Source: Fimbriimonadia bacterium
GTDB lineage: Bacteria; Armatimonadota; Fimbriimonadia; Fimbriimonadales; JABRVX01
Direction of reading: 5' to 3'
Length of the DNA: 51,999 bases
Assembly: GCA_039961735.1 (NCBI GenBank)
Contig: JABRVX010000042.1
Span: forward strand, 1 to 51,999
In this document: positions 1 through 8,448 of the stretch, piece by piece
Layout of the letters: each line of letters opens with the position of its first letter
Position numbering within the stretch: the first letter of the stretch is position 1
Notes under the pieces: generated by a model
What the model was told of the DNA's origin: nothing
Databases searched by the model: none
The model's input: the letters and a program-made list of their open reading frames with translations, nothing else
Position numbers and translations under genes: made by a program

Positions 1-3000
1 ACCCGACCTATGGGCCGGGTGCTACCGGGCGGGTTCGGATTTCCCCCCGAGACTCAGGTGGTGTTTCAATCCTCACCCGACCTATGGGCCGGGTGCTACG
101 CTTACCAGTGGCACCAGGATCGCCACGACCTTACTGTTTCAATCCTCACCCGACCTATGGGCCGGGTGCTACCTGGTACGCCACTTAGCAGGACTAGATT
201 GCACGAACAGTTTCAATCCTCACCCGACCTATGGGCCGGGTGCTACCTTGGCGGAGTGCGGCTTTCATCGCAGTCGGCAAGCCGTTTCAATCCTCACCCG
301 ACCTATGGGCCGGGTGCTACCTTGTCGTTGGCGGAATGGGTCACTTGTGCCCATGTGTTTCAATCCTCACCCGACCTATGGGCCGGGTGCTACTTAGAAG
401 CAGGTGAGAATGATGAAGACTAGTACGTGGTTTCAATCCTCACCCGACCTATGGGCCGGGTGCTACCTGCATATATCACGTAGATGCGACCGCCGGCGTC
501 AGTTTCAATCCTCACCCGACCTATGGGCCGGGTGCTACAAGGAATAGAGCCCGTCTCGAAGGACTGGCTCAAGAGGTTTCAATCCTCACCCGACCTATGG
601 GCCGGGTGCTACGTTTCCAAATAATCGCATTCGTCAGGTCGTTGAGTTTCAATCCTCACCCGACCTATGGGCCGGGTGCTACTTGGGATCCTGCGCGCTG
701 AGATACACAACGGGGCCCTCGTTTCAATCCTCACCCGACCTATGGGCCGGGTGCTACCGGTAGAGCATCTTTCGCGAGCGAGGCGGAAGCGAGTTTCAAT
801 CCTCACCCGACCTATGGGCCGGGTGCTACCTGATGTATGCCATCGACCTGGCGGCATCATGCGGAGTTTCAATCCTCACCCGACCTATGGGCCGGGTGCT
901 ACTCAACTACCTCAATTAGCCGCTTCACTTCGTTCTCTAGTTTCAATCCTCACCCGACCTATGGGCCGGGTGCTACTCGCCTTCTTGAGGGATACCACCC
1001 ATTAGCACGTTGTTTCAATCCTCACCCGACCTATGGGCCGGGTGCTACTCCCAGAGAGCCCAGAGGGTGTGGCCAAGGACGTGTTTCAATCCTCACCCGA
1101 CCTATGGGCCGGGTGCTACGTAAGAAACTTGCTCAACCGCCTGGCGGCTGCAGTTTCAATCCTCACCCGACCTATGGGCCGGGTGCTACGCGTGCGGTGA
1201 TGCGAGTAGTGACTGCTGGATATATGTTTCAATCCTCACCCGACCTATGGGCCGGGTGCTACCCGAGCCACGCCCCGCCGCGCCTAGCCGGGCCGAGCCA
1301 CGCCTCGTTTCAATCCTCACCCGACCTATGGGCCGGGTGCTACCTGGGTGCTCCATAACATACTTCTCGCAGGCCCTAAAGTTTCAATCCTCACCCGACC
1401 TATGGGCCGGGTGCTACGAGAGTGGATGCTGGGATATGTGTTGGCTGTGGGTTTCAATCCTCACCCGACCTATGGGCCGGGTGCTACTCGCCACTACCCG
1501 GTGATGACGGGTGACGGTGGTCCGGTTTCAATCCTCACCCGACCTATGGGCCGGGTGCTACACCCGACCGCCACTATTCTGTGCACACCGTTGTCCAGTT
1601 TCAATCCTCACCCGACCTATGGGCCGGGTGCTACGACCCTTGGTCAGAAAAGTTATCTAAACTTTGGTCGGTTTCAATCCTCACCCGACCTATGGGCCGG
1701 GTGCTACCCAGGCCGGGGCGGCACCTGGCGTGGAAGTGCGCCTGTTTCAATCCTCACCCGACCTATGGGCCGGGTGCTACGCGCTGACGGGCGAGGTGTA
1801 TCAAGATGACGCCCAGTTTCAATCCTCACCCGACCTATGGGCCGGGTGCTACATCACGTTCTGCGACGCAGACAACGTGTGGCGCGCCGTTTCAATCCTC
1901 ACCCGACCTATGGGCCGGGTGCTACCCGGCACGACGTGATCGATGCCGACCCGATGCTGCTGTTTCAATCCTCACCCGACCTATGGGCCGGGTGCTACCG
2001 GATTTCCACCGGACTTGTCGACGAGTGTGATGTTGTTTCAATCCTCACCCGACCTATGGGCCGGGTGCTACGGGTTCGCGTGACTCCGAGCCTCAAGCCG
2101 CAGATGGTGTTTCAATCCTCACCCGACCTATGGGCCGGGTGCTACGCGCCCGACGAGGGAGTGACCCTCGAGGTCGCCGTGTTTCAATCCTCACCCGACC
2201 TATGGGCCGGGTGCTACCGCAGCCGAGGGCCTGGTGTACGACGCCTGGGACCCGTTTCAATCCTCACCCGACCTATGGGCCGGGTGCTACACGCTCGCCG
2301 TGACCGAGCGTACGGTTCCGATTCGGTTTCAATCCTCACCCGACCTATGGGCCGGGTGCTACCCGTACCTCCACAGCGGGAAAGCTCGGGGGTGTCTGTT
2401 TCAATCCTCACCCGACCTATGGGCCGGGTGCTACGGCAACAGTTACCACCTATGGTACACCCCCCCTGCGTTTCAATCCTCACCCGACCTATGGGCCGGG
2501 TGCTACTAGCACACAACGCCTTCCCGTCGCCAATCGGACTGGTGTTTCAATCCTCACCCGACCTATGGGCCGGGTGCTACCTGCGAGGTATCTATACGGC
2601 CAGTCGCGCATGTCCGAGGCGTTGTTTCAATCCTCACCCGACCTATGGGCCGGGTGCTACTCGCAGGACCCGATGCTCACCATCATGCCTGATGATGTTT
2701 CAATCCTCACCCGACCTATGGGCCGGGTGCTACGATGATGTGAGTGCCGATCCAACACTTCCACCTGCCGTTTCAATCCTCACCCGACCTATGGGCCGGG
2801 TGCTACAGATGGGATCGGATTGACACGCATGCTCTACCGGGTTTCAATCCTCACCCGACCTATGGGCCGGGTGCTACGTTAAGCAAGCAAGCGGACAGTT
2901 GTCTGCCTTAGAGGTTTCAATCCTCACCCGACCTATGGGCCGGGTGCTACACGACTGTTCCAGGGTGGTCTGGTGGGTGCCCATAAGTTTCAATCCTCAC

Positions 3001-3023
3001 CCGACCTATGGGCCGGGTGCTAC
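1..3023 (-). CRISPR. Type I-C CRISPR array, 42 repeats visible
   Basis: The array has 41 complete 37-bp repeats plus a 25-bp partial repeat at the left edge, so it continues outside the window. Complete repeats start at 63, 136, 210 and so on up to 2987. On the plus strand each repeat begins GTTTCAATCC and ends GGGTGCTAC. The minus-strand form therefore ends GGATTGAAAC, as is usual for type I-C crRNA handles, and transcription should run leftward from the cas2 side. The repeat holds an 8-bp hairpin, ACCCGGCC/GGTCGGGT with one wobble pair and a CATA loop. All copies look identical by eye. The 41 spacers are mostly 33-38 nt. Two are longer: 44 nt (1263-1306) and 43 nt (2581-2623). No degenerate terminal repeat is seen, as expected because the old end is off the window. 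ORFs drawn through the array are artefacts of a repeat length not divisible by three. Confidence 0.99.
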
Positions 3024-3179
3024 AGCCGGTTTGTACCCTACAATTGGCTTGCGCAGCCGCATCGCACACGGGCTCCGGCTCTGCAAGATGTTTGCTCCCG
3101 GTGCGCACTGAAGCGAACCGAGTGGACCTAGAGCCAAGCGCGAACCTCTGGTTCACGGGCTCACCACCGGGGGTTCGCG
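3024..3179 (-). promoter_or_regulatory. CRISPR leader region with a perfect inverted repeat
   Basis: This 156-bp gap lies between the cas2 stop and the newest repeat and is the expected leader. It is not AT-rich. A perfect 9-bp inverted repeat, GCGCGAACC (3138-3146) and GGTTCGCGC (3172-3180), separated by 25 nt, sits directly after cas2 and touches its stop codon. It could be an attenuator or terminator-like hairpin between cas2 and the array, or a leader element for spacer integration. No T-tract follows it. The leader role is inferred from position and repeat polarity. Confidence 0.55.
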
Positions 3180-3482
3180 CTACACGACCAGCGGGCCCTC
3201 GAAGTCAATCCATCTGTCCCTGCCGTAGACCTCAAGGTGCTCCTCACGCGGCTGCCGCAGGCGATAGATGCGCAAGCTGTCCTCGGCTGACTCCAGCACG
3301 TCTAACAGTTTGCGGCGCAACTTCTCGAGATCCATGTCGGATACACAGCACTCGAAGACCGAGTACTGAACGCGCTGACCGAATGCCGTGCATACCTTTG
3401 CGACCCTGCGTAACCGACGCCGACCAGCAGCAGATGTAGTATCCACATCGTATGAAACCAGGATATCGTGTGTCCGCCTCAT
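3180..3482 (-). CDS. cas2: CRISPR-associated endonuclease Cas2
   Basis: This 100-residue protein begins MRRTHDILVSYDV, with the ferredoxin-like first strand and conserved Asp of Cas2 (VSYDVDT). It continues with the usual RRLRRVAKVCTAFGQRVQYSVFEC segment. Its length is typical. Cas2 dimers bridge two Cas1 dimers in the spacer-integration complex. The start at 3482 was chosen because the longer upstream reading frame would run into cas1 and lacks similarity. It is the last cas gene before the array and lies 7 nt from the end of cas1. It ends in TAG, so TAG is used as a normal stop in this locus. Confidence 0.95.
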   Translation of the reverse strand: MRRTHDILVSYDVDTTSAAGRRRLRRVAKVCTAFGQRVQYSVFECCVSDMDLEKLRRKLLDVLESAEDSLRIYRLRQPREEHLEVYGRDRWIDFEGPLVV

Positions 3483-3489
3483 TGGTGGC

Positions 3490-4521
3490 TCATCTCGGCA
3501 CGAACGGCGCGTAGTGGTCGATGTCGCCGCGGAATAAGCGAGCCATGACACGCGCCTGTATGTGGGGCAACAAGCCAATGGGGACCTTCTGCTTGAGCAG
3601 TGGATGCGAGGTTTCCTCCTGTTTCCGCTTCTGGTAGGCGACGAGCACCAGACGCCTTCCCTCTTCATTCAGCATCACGCTCTCACCGGGCCGTACATCG
3701 AAGTGGGCAGCGGTGACTTGCTTGCGGTTGATCAGCGTCAAGCAGAGTCGGTCCAGGATAATGTGTCGGAACTCCTCGACGAGGTCCAGTGCCAGCCCCG
3801 GCCTACCAGGGCGGACCGAATGGAGAATACCTAGCTGCGGGTCGAGTCCGACGCCTTCCAGCGCAGACACGCAGTCGTTGGTCCACATGCTATACAGGAA
3901 GGAAAGCAGGGCGTTCGCACGATCGCGCGGGGGCCTTCGGGAGCGCGCGGTGAAGCGGAAATCCGTCCGCTGTGCGAGGATCATGGAATCAAAGGTCGCG
4001 AAGTACGCATGGGCAGCCGCACCTTCGCAACCACGTACTTGGTCGAGCGTTTGGGCGGCGCGCAGGTCCTGGATCAGGTCTGCGTGTTCCTACGCGGCAG
4101 CCACCAGAGCGTCTCTGCCCCCGCGATGATCTTCACGCGCTGCTCGGAGCAGCACTTGGCGAGCGTTCTGCAGTTTGCCAGCGACGACGCACTTGGCGTA
4201 GCAGAGCGCACGCTCTGCGTCATCGTGAAAGCCCAGTTGCGCCATACGTAGGAGGATATTACCGGTAGTCGGGCCCGACACGCGTGCTTTGAACCGACCG
4301 TGTCGATCCATCATTACTACAGTCCGACCATCCTCGGCACAGCGTATCATCAGCGGCTGAGAAAGGGTGACTCTGCCCAATGTGCATATGGTGCCGAGAT
4401 GGTGCAGTGGGGTCTGAATCAGCTTCTGCCCTTCGCACTCCACCTTGACCGTGTCTCCTTCGAGGCTTGCGTAGGCCCCTTCCGTCATTATGAACAAAGT
4501 GTTGAGATACTGCTTGATCAC
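3490..4521 (-). pseudogene. cas1: cas1 with an in-frame amber (TAG) codon at residue 144
   Basis: Read straight through, this frame gives 343 residues, the normal length for type I-C Cas1. It is similar to the family on both sides of a TAG codon at 4092-4090. The N-terminal part (MIKQYLNTLFIMTEGAYASLEGD...) holds the beta-sandwich. The catalytic residues all lie after the stop: Glu166 in VRGCEGAAA, His234 in GILHSVRPGRP and Asp246 in LALDLVEEF. No frameshift occurs; the reading frame is unchanged on both sides. A protein ending at residue 143 could not integrate spacers. The start overlaps the cas4 stop as ATGA, so the gene is translationally coupled. Possible explanations are a recent nonsense mutation, amber readthrough or a base-calling error. 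Other genes here end in TAG, which argues against genome-wide recoding. Confidence 0.9.
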
Positions 4522-5162
4522 GGCAGTTCCCTTTCAGCACGCGGCAGGAAGAGATCGTCGAACCGGATGGTTGTTCCAATCAACTCAGGCAGGCACGCGT
4601 CTTGCAGGGAGCAGTTGCGGCAGCGGGGGTCGTAGACTGCGGGAGGGACTTCGAGGGTCCTCTGAGCAACACGGATTGCCTCAACGATCTTCAGAGTGGC
4701 ACGGCGCAGTTGCTGGTCCAGATCACGTTCCACCCGTCGTCGCGTCGCTGCATAGTAAACAGCTCCCCTTGGAACGGCAACGCCTAGCATCTCCTCGAGA
4801 CACAGGGATTGCGCACACAGCTGCGCGAACTCGTGGATGTGACCCCGCGGGCGCCCACTCTTATATTCGACAGGGAAGGGGACACCATCTCCATCGAATT
4901 CGACAACGTCCGCCTTCCCTATCAGGCCGTACTGGTCGGACCATATCGGCACGGCACGCTCCACCCGGACATCGTGCTCATACCGGGCATGTGGATCGTC
5001 TACCCGCTCATGCGTGAACCGCCCTCGGAGGGTGAATAGGTTTTCATCGAAGGTGCTCTCAATGTGGATAAGGGCATACTGGCGCGGGCAGTAGGAGTAG
5101 TGCTCAATGGCGCTAACTAGCACGACCTCGTCCTCCTGCCACCCGCGCATAACGTCCGTCAT
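4518..5162 (-). CDS. cas4: CRISPR-associated exonuclease Cas4
   Basis: This is a 214-residue RecB-type nuclease. It has an N-terminal cluster cysteine (YSYCPRQYAL, Cys25) and a C-terminal CRNCSLQDAC group, together the four cysteines of the Cas4 [4Fe-4S] cluster. The nuclease core is visible as GLIGKADVVEF, then PVEYKSGRPRG with the catalytic Lys, then an AQLCAQ segment for the QxxxY-like motif. In type I-C systems Cas4 works with Cas1-Cas2 to select PAM-containing prespacers and trim them. It overlaps cas7c and cas1 by ATGA at both ends, which indicates one translationally coupled operon. With Cas1 broken, its known partner may be missing. Confidence 0.95.
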   Translation of the reverse strand: MTDVMRGWQEDEVVLVSAIEHYSYCPRQYALIHIESTFDENLFTLRGRFTHERVDDPHARYEHDVRVERAVPIWSDQYGLIGKADVVEFDGDGVPFPVEYKSGRPRGHIHEFAQLCAQSLCLEEMLGVAVPRGAVYYAATRRRVERDLDQQLRRATLKIVEAIRVAQRTLEVPPAVYDPRCRNCSLQDACLPELIGTTIRFDDLFLPRAERELP

Positions 5163-6076
5163 CCCAGCAGCTTCACCAAGGTGACACCCTCTGGCATGTT
5201 GGCCTCCACGATATCTATGACGTAGTCGTCGAACCGCCGAGCAACCTGCACCTCTGGTCTACGCTGAACGCGGAGTCGCGAGAACAGCGGGCCGGAGGGC
5301 GCATTCCCCAGCGGGTTGTCGTGTCGGAACACGTATATGCCGTGCATCTCCATGTAGCCCCGAGCGGCCGACCGGTCGTGCTCGAACATCCCGACGAGGG
5401 CCCGCCAGAACAGCTCTAGGTCCTCCCGAGATACGCCGGTTTGAGCAGCGAGGGCAGGTGAGTAGAAGCCCTTACCAAGGTAGAGGCCGTATGGCACCAA
5501 GGCCTTGCGCCCCATCTCGGTCTCTTTACCACCACGGGTCTCGCCCGCGTCAGAGACTGCAACGTCAGCGTCTTCCTTGCGGGTGACAGCAACGCGGGTG
5601 ATGGATACATCCTGCGGTGCAACGGGATCGACCGAGCGAGCGAAGGTCAGCTGCACGGGGCCGCGGACCTGACCGCAGTTAACGCCGGTGGTCATGACAG
5701 CCCCGAACATGCGGATGTCGTAGTAGTTCGCGCACATCCAGTCGCGCGCCCTATTGGCGTCGGCCCGGCTTTGTTTGCTGCCTGTGGACGTCAGGCTCAG
5801 CGACTTGTAGGCACGCTCGTGCTTCTCGTTGAGCGCTACGCCGCTGTCGCGGACGTACACCTTGAGCTCTGCATCGGCACCGAAGTGAAGCTCCACGAAG
5901 TTGCGTATCTTGCGCTTAAGGCATACGTCGGTCACGATGCCCTGCATGGTCTCGGGGTCCACGCGCGGGAGGTTGCCAGCGTCGGGGTCACCATTCGGAT
6001 TGCCGTCGGTGACATCGAACAGGAGTAGGAAGTCGTAGCGCTTCCCGGGGTCAGTGATCTCTTGTAGGTTGAACAT
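5159..6076 (-). CDS. cas7c: Type I-C Cascade backbone protein Cas7 (Csd2)
   Basis: This is a 305-residue Cas7 of the Csd2/Csh2 family. The N-terminus, YDFLLLFDVTDGNPNGDPDAGNLPR, is the family hallmark. Multiple copies polymerise along the crRNA spacer in the effector complex. The start at 6076 follows an AAGGAGG ribosome binding site that overlaps the end of cas8c. The gene lies 3 nt from cas8c and overlaps cas4 by 4 nt. Nothing looks truncated, so interference is probably intact even though adaptation may not be. Confidence 0.96.
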   Translation of the reverse strand: MFNLQEITDPGKRYDFLLLFDVTDGNPNGDPDAGNLPRVDPETMQGIVTDVCLKRKIRNFVELHFGADAELKVYVRDSGVALNEKHERAYKSLSLTSTGSKQSRADANRARDWMCANYYDIRMFGAVMTTGVNCGQVRGPVQLTFARSVDPVAPQDVSITRVAVTRKEDADVAVSDAGETRGGKETEMGRKALVPYGLYLGKGFYSPALAAQTGVSREDLELFWRALVGMFEHDRSAARGYMEMHGIYVFRHDNPLGNAPSGPLFSRLRVQRRPEVQVARRFDDYVIDIVEANMPEGVTLVKLLG

Positions 6077-6079
6077 TTT

Positions 6080-6496
6080 CTAATCCTCCTTATCGGTGGT
6101 GGCGTCGTCAGCGAGATCTTGCAACTCCTTGCGCGCTCGGGCCTCTGCGCGGTCGTGCGCCTTCTGGTGGTAGAAGCCCAACGAGAACAGCGCTTGCTGC
6201 TGGAGCGTAAGAGTGGGTGGGAAGCCTCGAAGCGGCTCCATTGTTTCGACAATCCGCCGCTCAAGAGCATGGAAGACCGGCTCGCGCGTCTTTCGTAGCT
6301 TGGCCAGGTGAGGTTGCGTCATTCGCAACAGGTTGCCGAACACGGAAGCCGGAGTGGACGAGGCCGAGCCATAGTAGCGGTCCACGAGTGTCGCCTTGAT
6401 TCCGGGGCTCGCAGCCCGTTGGGCGGACTCCAGGATCGCCAACAGGCGGCCGCAGAGATAGCCAGGATCGGTGTTGTTGTGTTCGAGGGACTGCAA
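6080..6496 (-). CDS. cas11c: Cas11c small subunit from an internal start inside cas8c
   Basis: Type I-C systems are known to make their small subunit, Cas11, from an internal translation start within cas8c. Here a perfect GAGGAGG motif (6511-6505) lies 8 nt before an in-frame TTG (6496-6494). Translation from it gives a 138-residue all-helical protein beginning LQSLEHNNTDPGYLCGR. The position just upstream of the DPGYLCGRLLAILE helix matches where the Cas11c start is expected. A GAGGAGG inside coding sequence could simply encode Glu-Glu, but its spacing to the TTG makes an internal start likely. The exact start codon is inferred from sequence alone. Confidence 0.75.
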   Translation of the reverse strand: MQSLEHNNTDPGYLCGRLLAILESAQRAASPGIKATLVDRYYGSASSTPASVFGNLLRMTQPHLAKLRKTREPVFHALERRIVETMEPLRGFPPTLTLQQQALFSLGFYHQKAHDRAEARARKELQDLADDATTDKED

Positions 6497-7813
6497 GGTG
6501 TTGACCTCCTCTTGTGGTCTGTGCGATAGGTAGACGGCTTTGATAAGCGATAGGCGGGCAAGCGAGATGACCTTCCGGCCCTGCAGCATGTAGAACGGGC
6601 CTTGTGTGGCGATGTTGCGCCTGAGTGCCTGCATCAGCAGAGAGCTGGGTATCGGGGCACCTGTGAGGGCCGATCGCAGGAGTGCCGCAGGTATGGATGG
6701 CACGATGTTTTTGTTCGGATCGAGGTAGAGAGAGGCAGCGAGTTGGTAGATGCCGAATTGCCGCAGTTCGCCCGTCCCCCAATCCCGGATCTGATGCGTG
6801 CGGAACCAAACAGTGAGTGAGTTCTTGACAGCCGGGATCGTCGTCTCCAAGTAGTCGCGGATCGCGGTACGACCGCTATTTCCGGAGAGGCAGAGGGCGT
6901 AAAAGTCCTGTGCTTCCGCAGCATCGCTGTTTGAGCCCGAAACAGGTGACTTCAGCATGTCTCGAACGAGTTGAGGGTCTGGAGCATCAAGGAAGGACAT
7001 CACGTCAAAGGCTGTTTCTTCTCGCGTCCAGAACAGGTACACGCTTTTCGAGCCGAGTCGCAGGTGGTGCTTGCGCTCGCCCACCATGAAGTTGATTGCG
7101 TTCGCGAAAGCCTCACCGGCGCGCTTGCTGATGGGGGAGTTGAGTGCGGCTTTAAGTCCGTACGACTCGAAAGCCGGAGCGTTCACTGCCACAAGTGCGG
7201 AACCAGAAGACTGGCCCCCTGGGATGCCCTTCAGCTTGACGGGCATGCGGTCCTCTACAGGCATCAGTTCGCCCGTCACGAGGCAGCGCTGGGTGCCCTG
7301 CGCGGCTGCTGCCGGACCTGCCCAGAACCGCTGGACGTCACCGAGATCGGTGAGCACGGTACCGCCGACCTCGAAGTTCAGCTCATCACCAGGCTGCACA
7401 TTGGCACGAGCATCGCCAATCGCCGTTTCCTTCGCGCAGAGCCACCGCCACAGCGCTTCCACCTCGGGGATGCCCGTTGCGTGTGCACACCTTTTGACCA
7501 AGTCGACGTATGCTTGGTGGCGCTCTTGGGCGCGACGCCGGGCTTTCTCGTTCTGGTCCTTTGGGATGCCCAGGACGTACTCTGGGTTGTCAGCGATCAG
7601 GTTTGGTCTTGTCGACGAGGAACGGACCACGCGTGGTACTGACATGACCTTGCCTTCGCGCTGACCCCTCTTGTCACCTGAGAGGGTGATCACATCTCTA
7701 AGGGTCCCGTCAGCGTTGAGACGGATCATCTTGCTGATCAGCGCGTTCTGGTAGCCCGGGGGCAGCGATAGGGCACCGCGTTCCCAGAACTCGACCAGTC
7801 GTTTGAGGATCAC
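6080..7813 (-). CDS. cas8c: Type I-C Cascade large subunit Cas8c (Csd1)
   Basis: This 577-residue protein starts MILKRLVEFWERG and is about the usual length for Cas8c/Csd1. Family traits include an early tyrosine/arginine-rich segment, the central VYLFWTREETAFDVMSFL segment, and the C-terminal helical domain DPGYLCGRLLAILESAQ. Cas8c recognises the PAM and recruits Cas3. The gene lies between cas5c, whose 3' end it overlaps by ATGA, and cas7c. Its last 138 codons are probably also translated separately as Cas11c (see that entry). Confidence 0.95.
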   Translation of the reverse strand: MILKRLVEFWERGALSLPPGYQNALISKMIRLNADGTLRDVITLSGDKRGQREGKVMSVPRVVRSSSTRPNLIADNPEYVLGIPKDQNEKARRRAQERHQAYVDLVKRCAHATGIPEVEALWRWLCAKETAIGDARANVQPGDELNFEVGGTVLTDLGDVQRFWAGPAAAAQGTQRCLVTGELMPVEDRMPVKLKGIPGGQSSGSALVAVNAPAFESYGLKAALNSPISKRAGEAFANAINFMVGERKHHLRLGSKSVYLFWTREETAFDVMSFLDAPDPQLVRDMLKSPVSGSNSDAAEAQDFYALCLSGNSGRTAIRDYLETTIPAVKNSLTVWFRTHQIRDWGTGELRQFGIYQLAASLYLDPNKNIVPSIPAALLRSALTGAPIPSSLLMQALRRNIATQGPFYMLQGRKVISLARLSLIKAVYLSHRPQEEVNTLQSLEHNNTDPGYLCGRLLAILESAQRAASPGIKATLVDRYYGSASSTPASVFGNLLRMTQPHLAKLRKTREPVFHALERRIVETMEPLRGFPPTLTLQQQALFSLGFYHQKAHDRAEARARKELQDLADDATTDKED

Positions 7814-8448
7814 TCCGCACCTCCGTTCCGGGGCACGCTCAGTACGCCTCGGTCGAGCCTCGCCTCAAAGAACAACGGCGTAAACGGCGGCTTCCCGCTT
7901 CCGTAGTCGAGGTCTAAGAGCATCCACCCGAGGTCCTCCGTGTGATCGATAGGTTTGGTGTCATCGGCCGGGCCGAACTCGGCTGCGAACTCGCGACAGC
8001 CGAGGGCAGGACGGTGAAAGCACTGGCCGCGTTGCACACGCCGCCGAAACTGGTCGCGGAACTTAGCCACGTCATCTGCGACACCTGGGTTGACGACGGG
8101 CTCGGCGTAGATCCGGTACGCCACGTCGCGAAGAACGACCGAGTGCCGCTGCGCGCGATTCTCGACGAGATCCGCATAGAAGCTCTTACCCTCGCCGAGA
8201 GCCGCTTTGGAGTTGACTTCATTCCGGAGAATGGAGACGTAGCGAATCGGTTTCAGCACATGGATCTCGAGCACCCTCCAGGTGAACTGAGGGTGCCAGA
8301 ACACCGCCTCGAGGACCCCTCGTGCGGCAGATGGCGTCATGACCGGGTAGGTAACGCGCTCCACCTTGAATTCGGGCCGAGTGAAGCACGCGAAGTCGGA
8401 TGAGACCTGAACTGATAGGCAGTGGTTGAGCACCTTTCCTCCTTCCAT
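7810..8448 (-). CDS. cas5c: Type I-C Cas5 (Cas5c/Cas5d), pre-crRNA processing nuclease
   Basis: This 212-residue RAMP protein has the Cas5d N-terminus (VSSDFACFTRPEFKVERVTYPVMTPSAARGVLEAVFW) and the later QRHSVVLRDVAYRIYAEP block. In type I-C, Cas5 replaces Cas6 and cuts the repeat hairpin, using Tyr, Lys and His residues in related enzymes. It then stays bound to the 5' handle. Start choice is uncertain. ATG at 8448 abuts the cas3 stop but lacks a ribosome binding site, while a GTG at 8433 follows a GGAGG. The gene overlaps cas8c by 4 nt. Confidence 0.93.
   Translation of the reverse strand: MEGGKVLNHCLSVQVSSDFACFTRPEFKVERVTYPVMTPSAARGVLEAVFWHPQFTWRVLEIHVLKPIRYVSILRNEVNSKAALGEGKSFYADLVENRAQRHSVVLRDVAYRIYAEPVVNPGVADDVAKFRDQFRRRVQRGQCFHRPALGCREFAAEFGPADDTKPIDHTEDLGWMLLDLDYGSGKPPFTPLFFEARLDRGVLSVPRNGGAE

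Noticed and set aside
10-2823. Long reading frames across the left 3 kb, up to 328 codons
   Set aside because: They run through CRISPR repeats and only reflect the periodic repeat; the translated peptides repeat the same few words in three frames.
4090-4521. Genome-wide recoding of TAG as an amino acid
   Set aside because: Several intact genes here (cas2, the pseudopilin-like gene, permease 2, the NHL-repeat gene, moaA) end with TAG in the right place, so TAG is an ordinary stop. The cas1 TAG is local.
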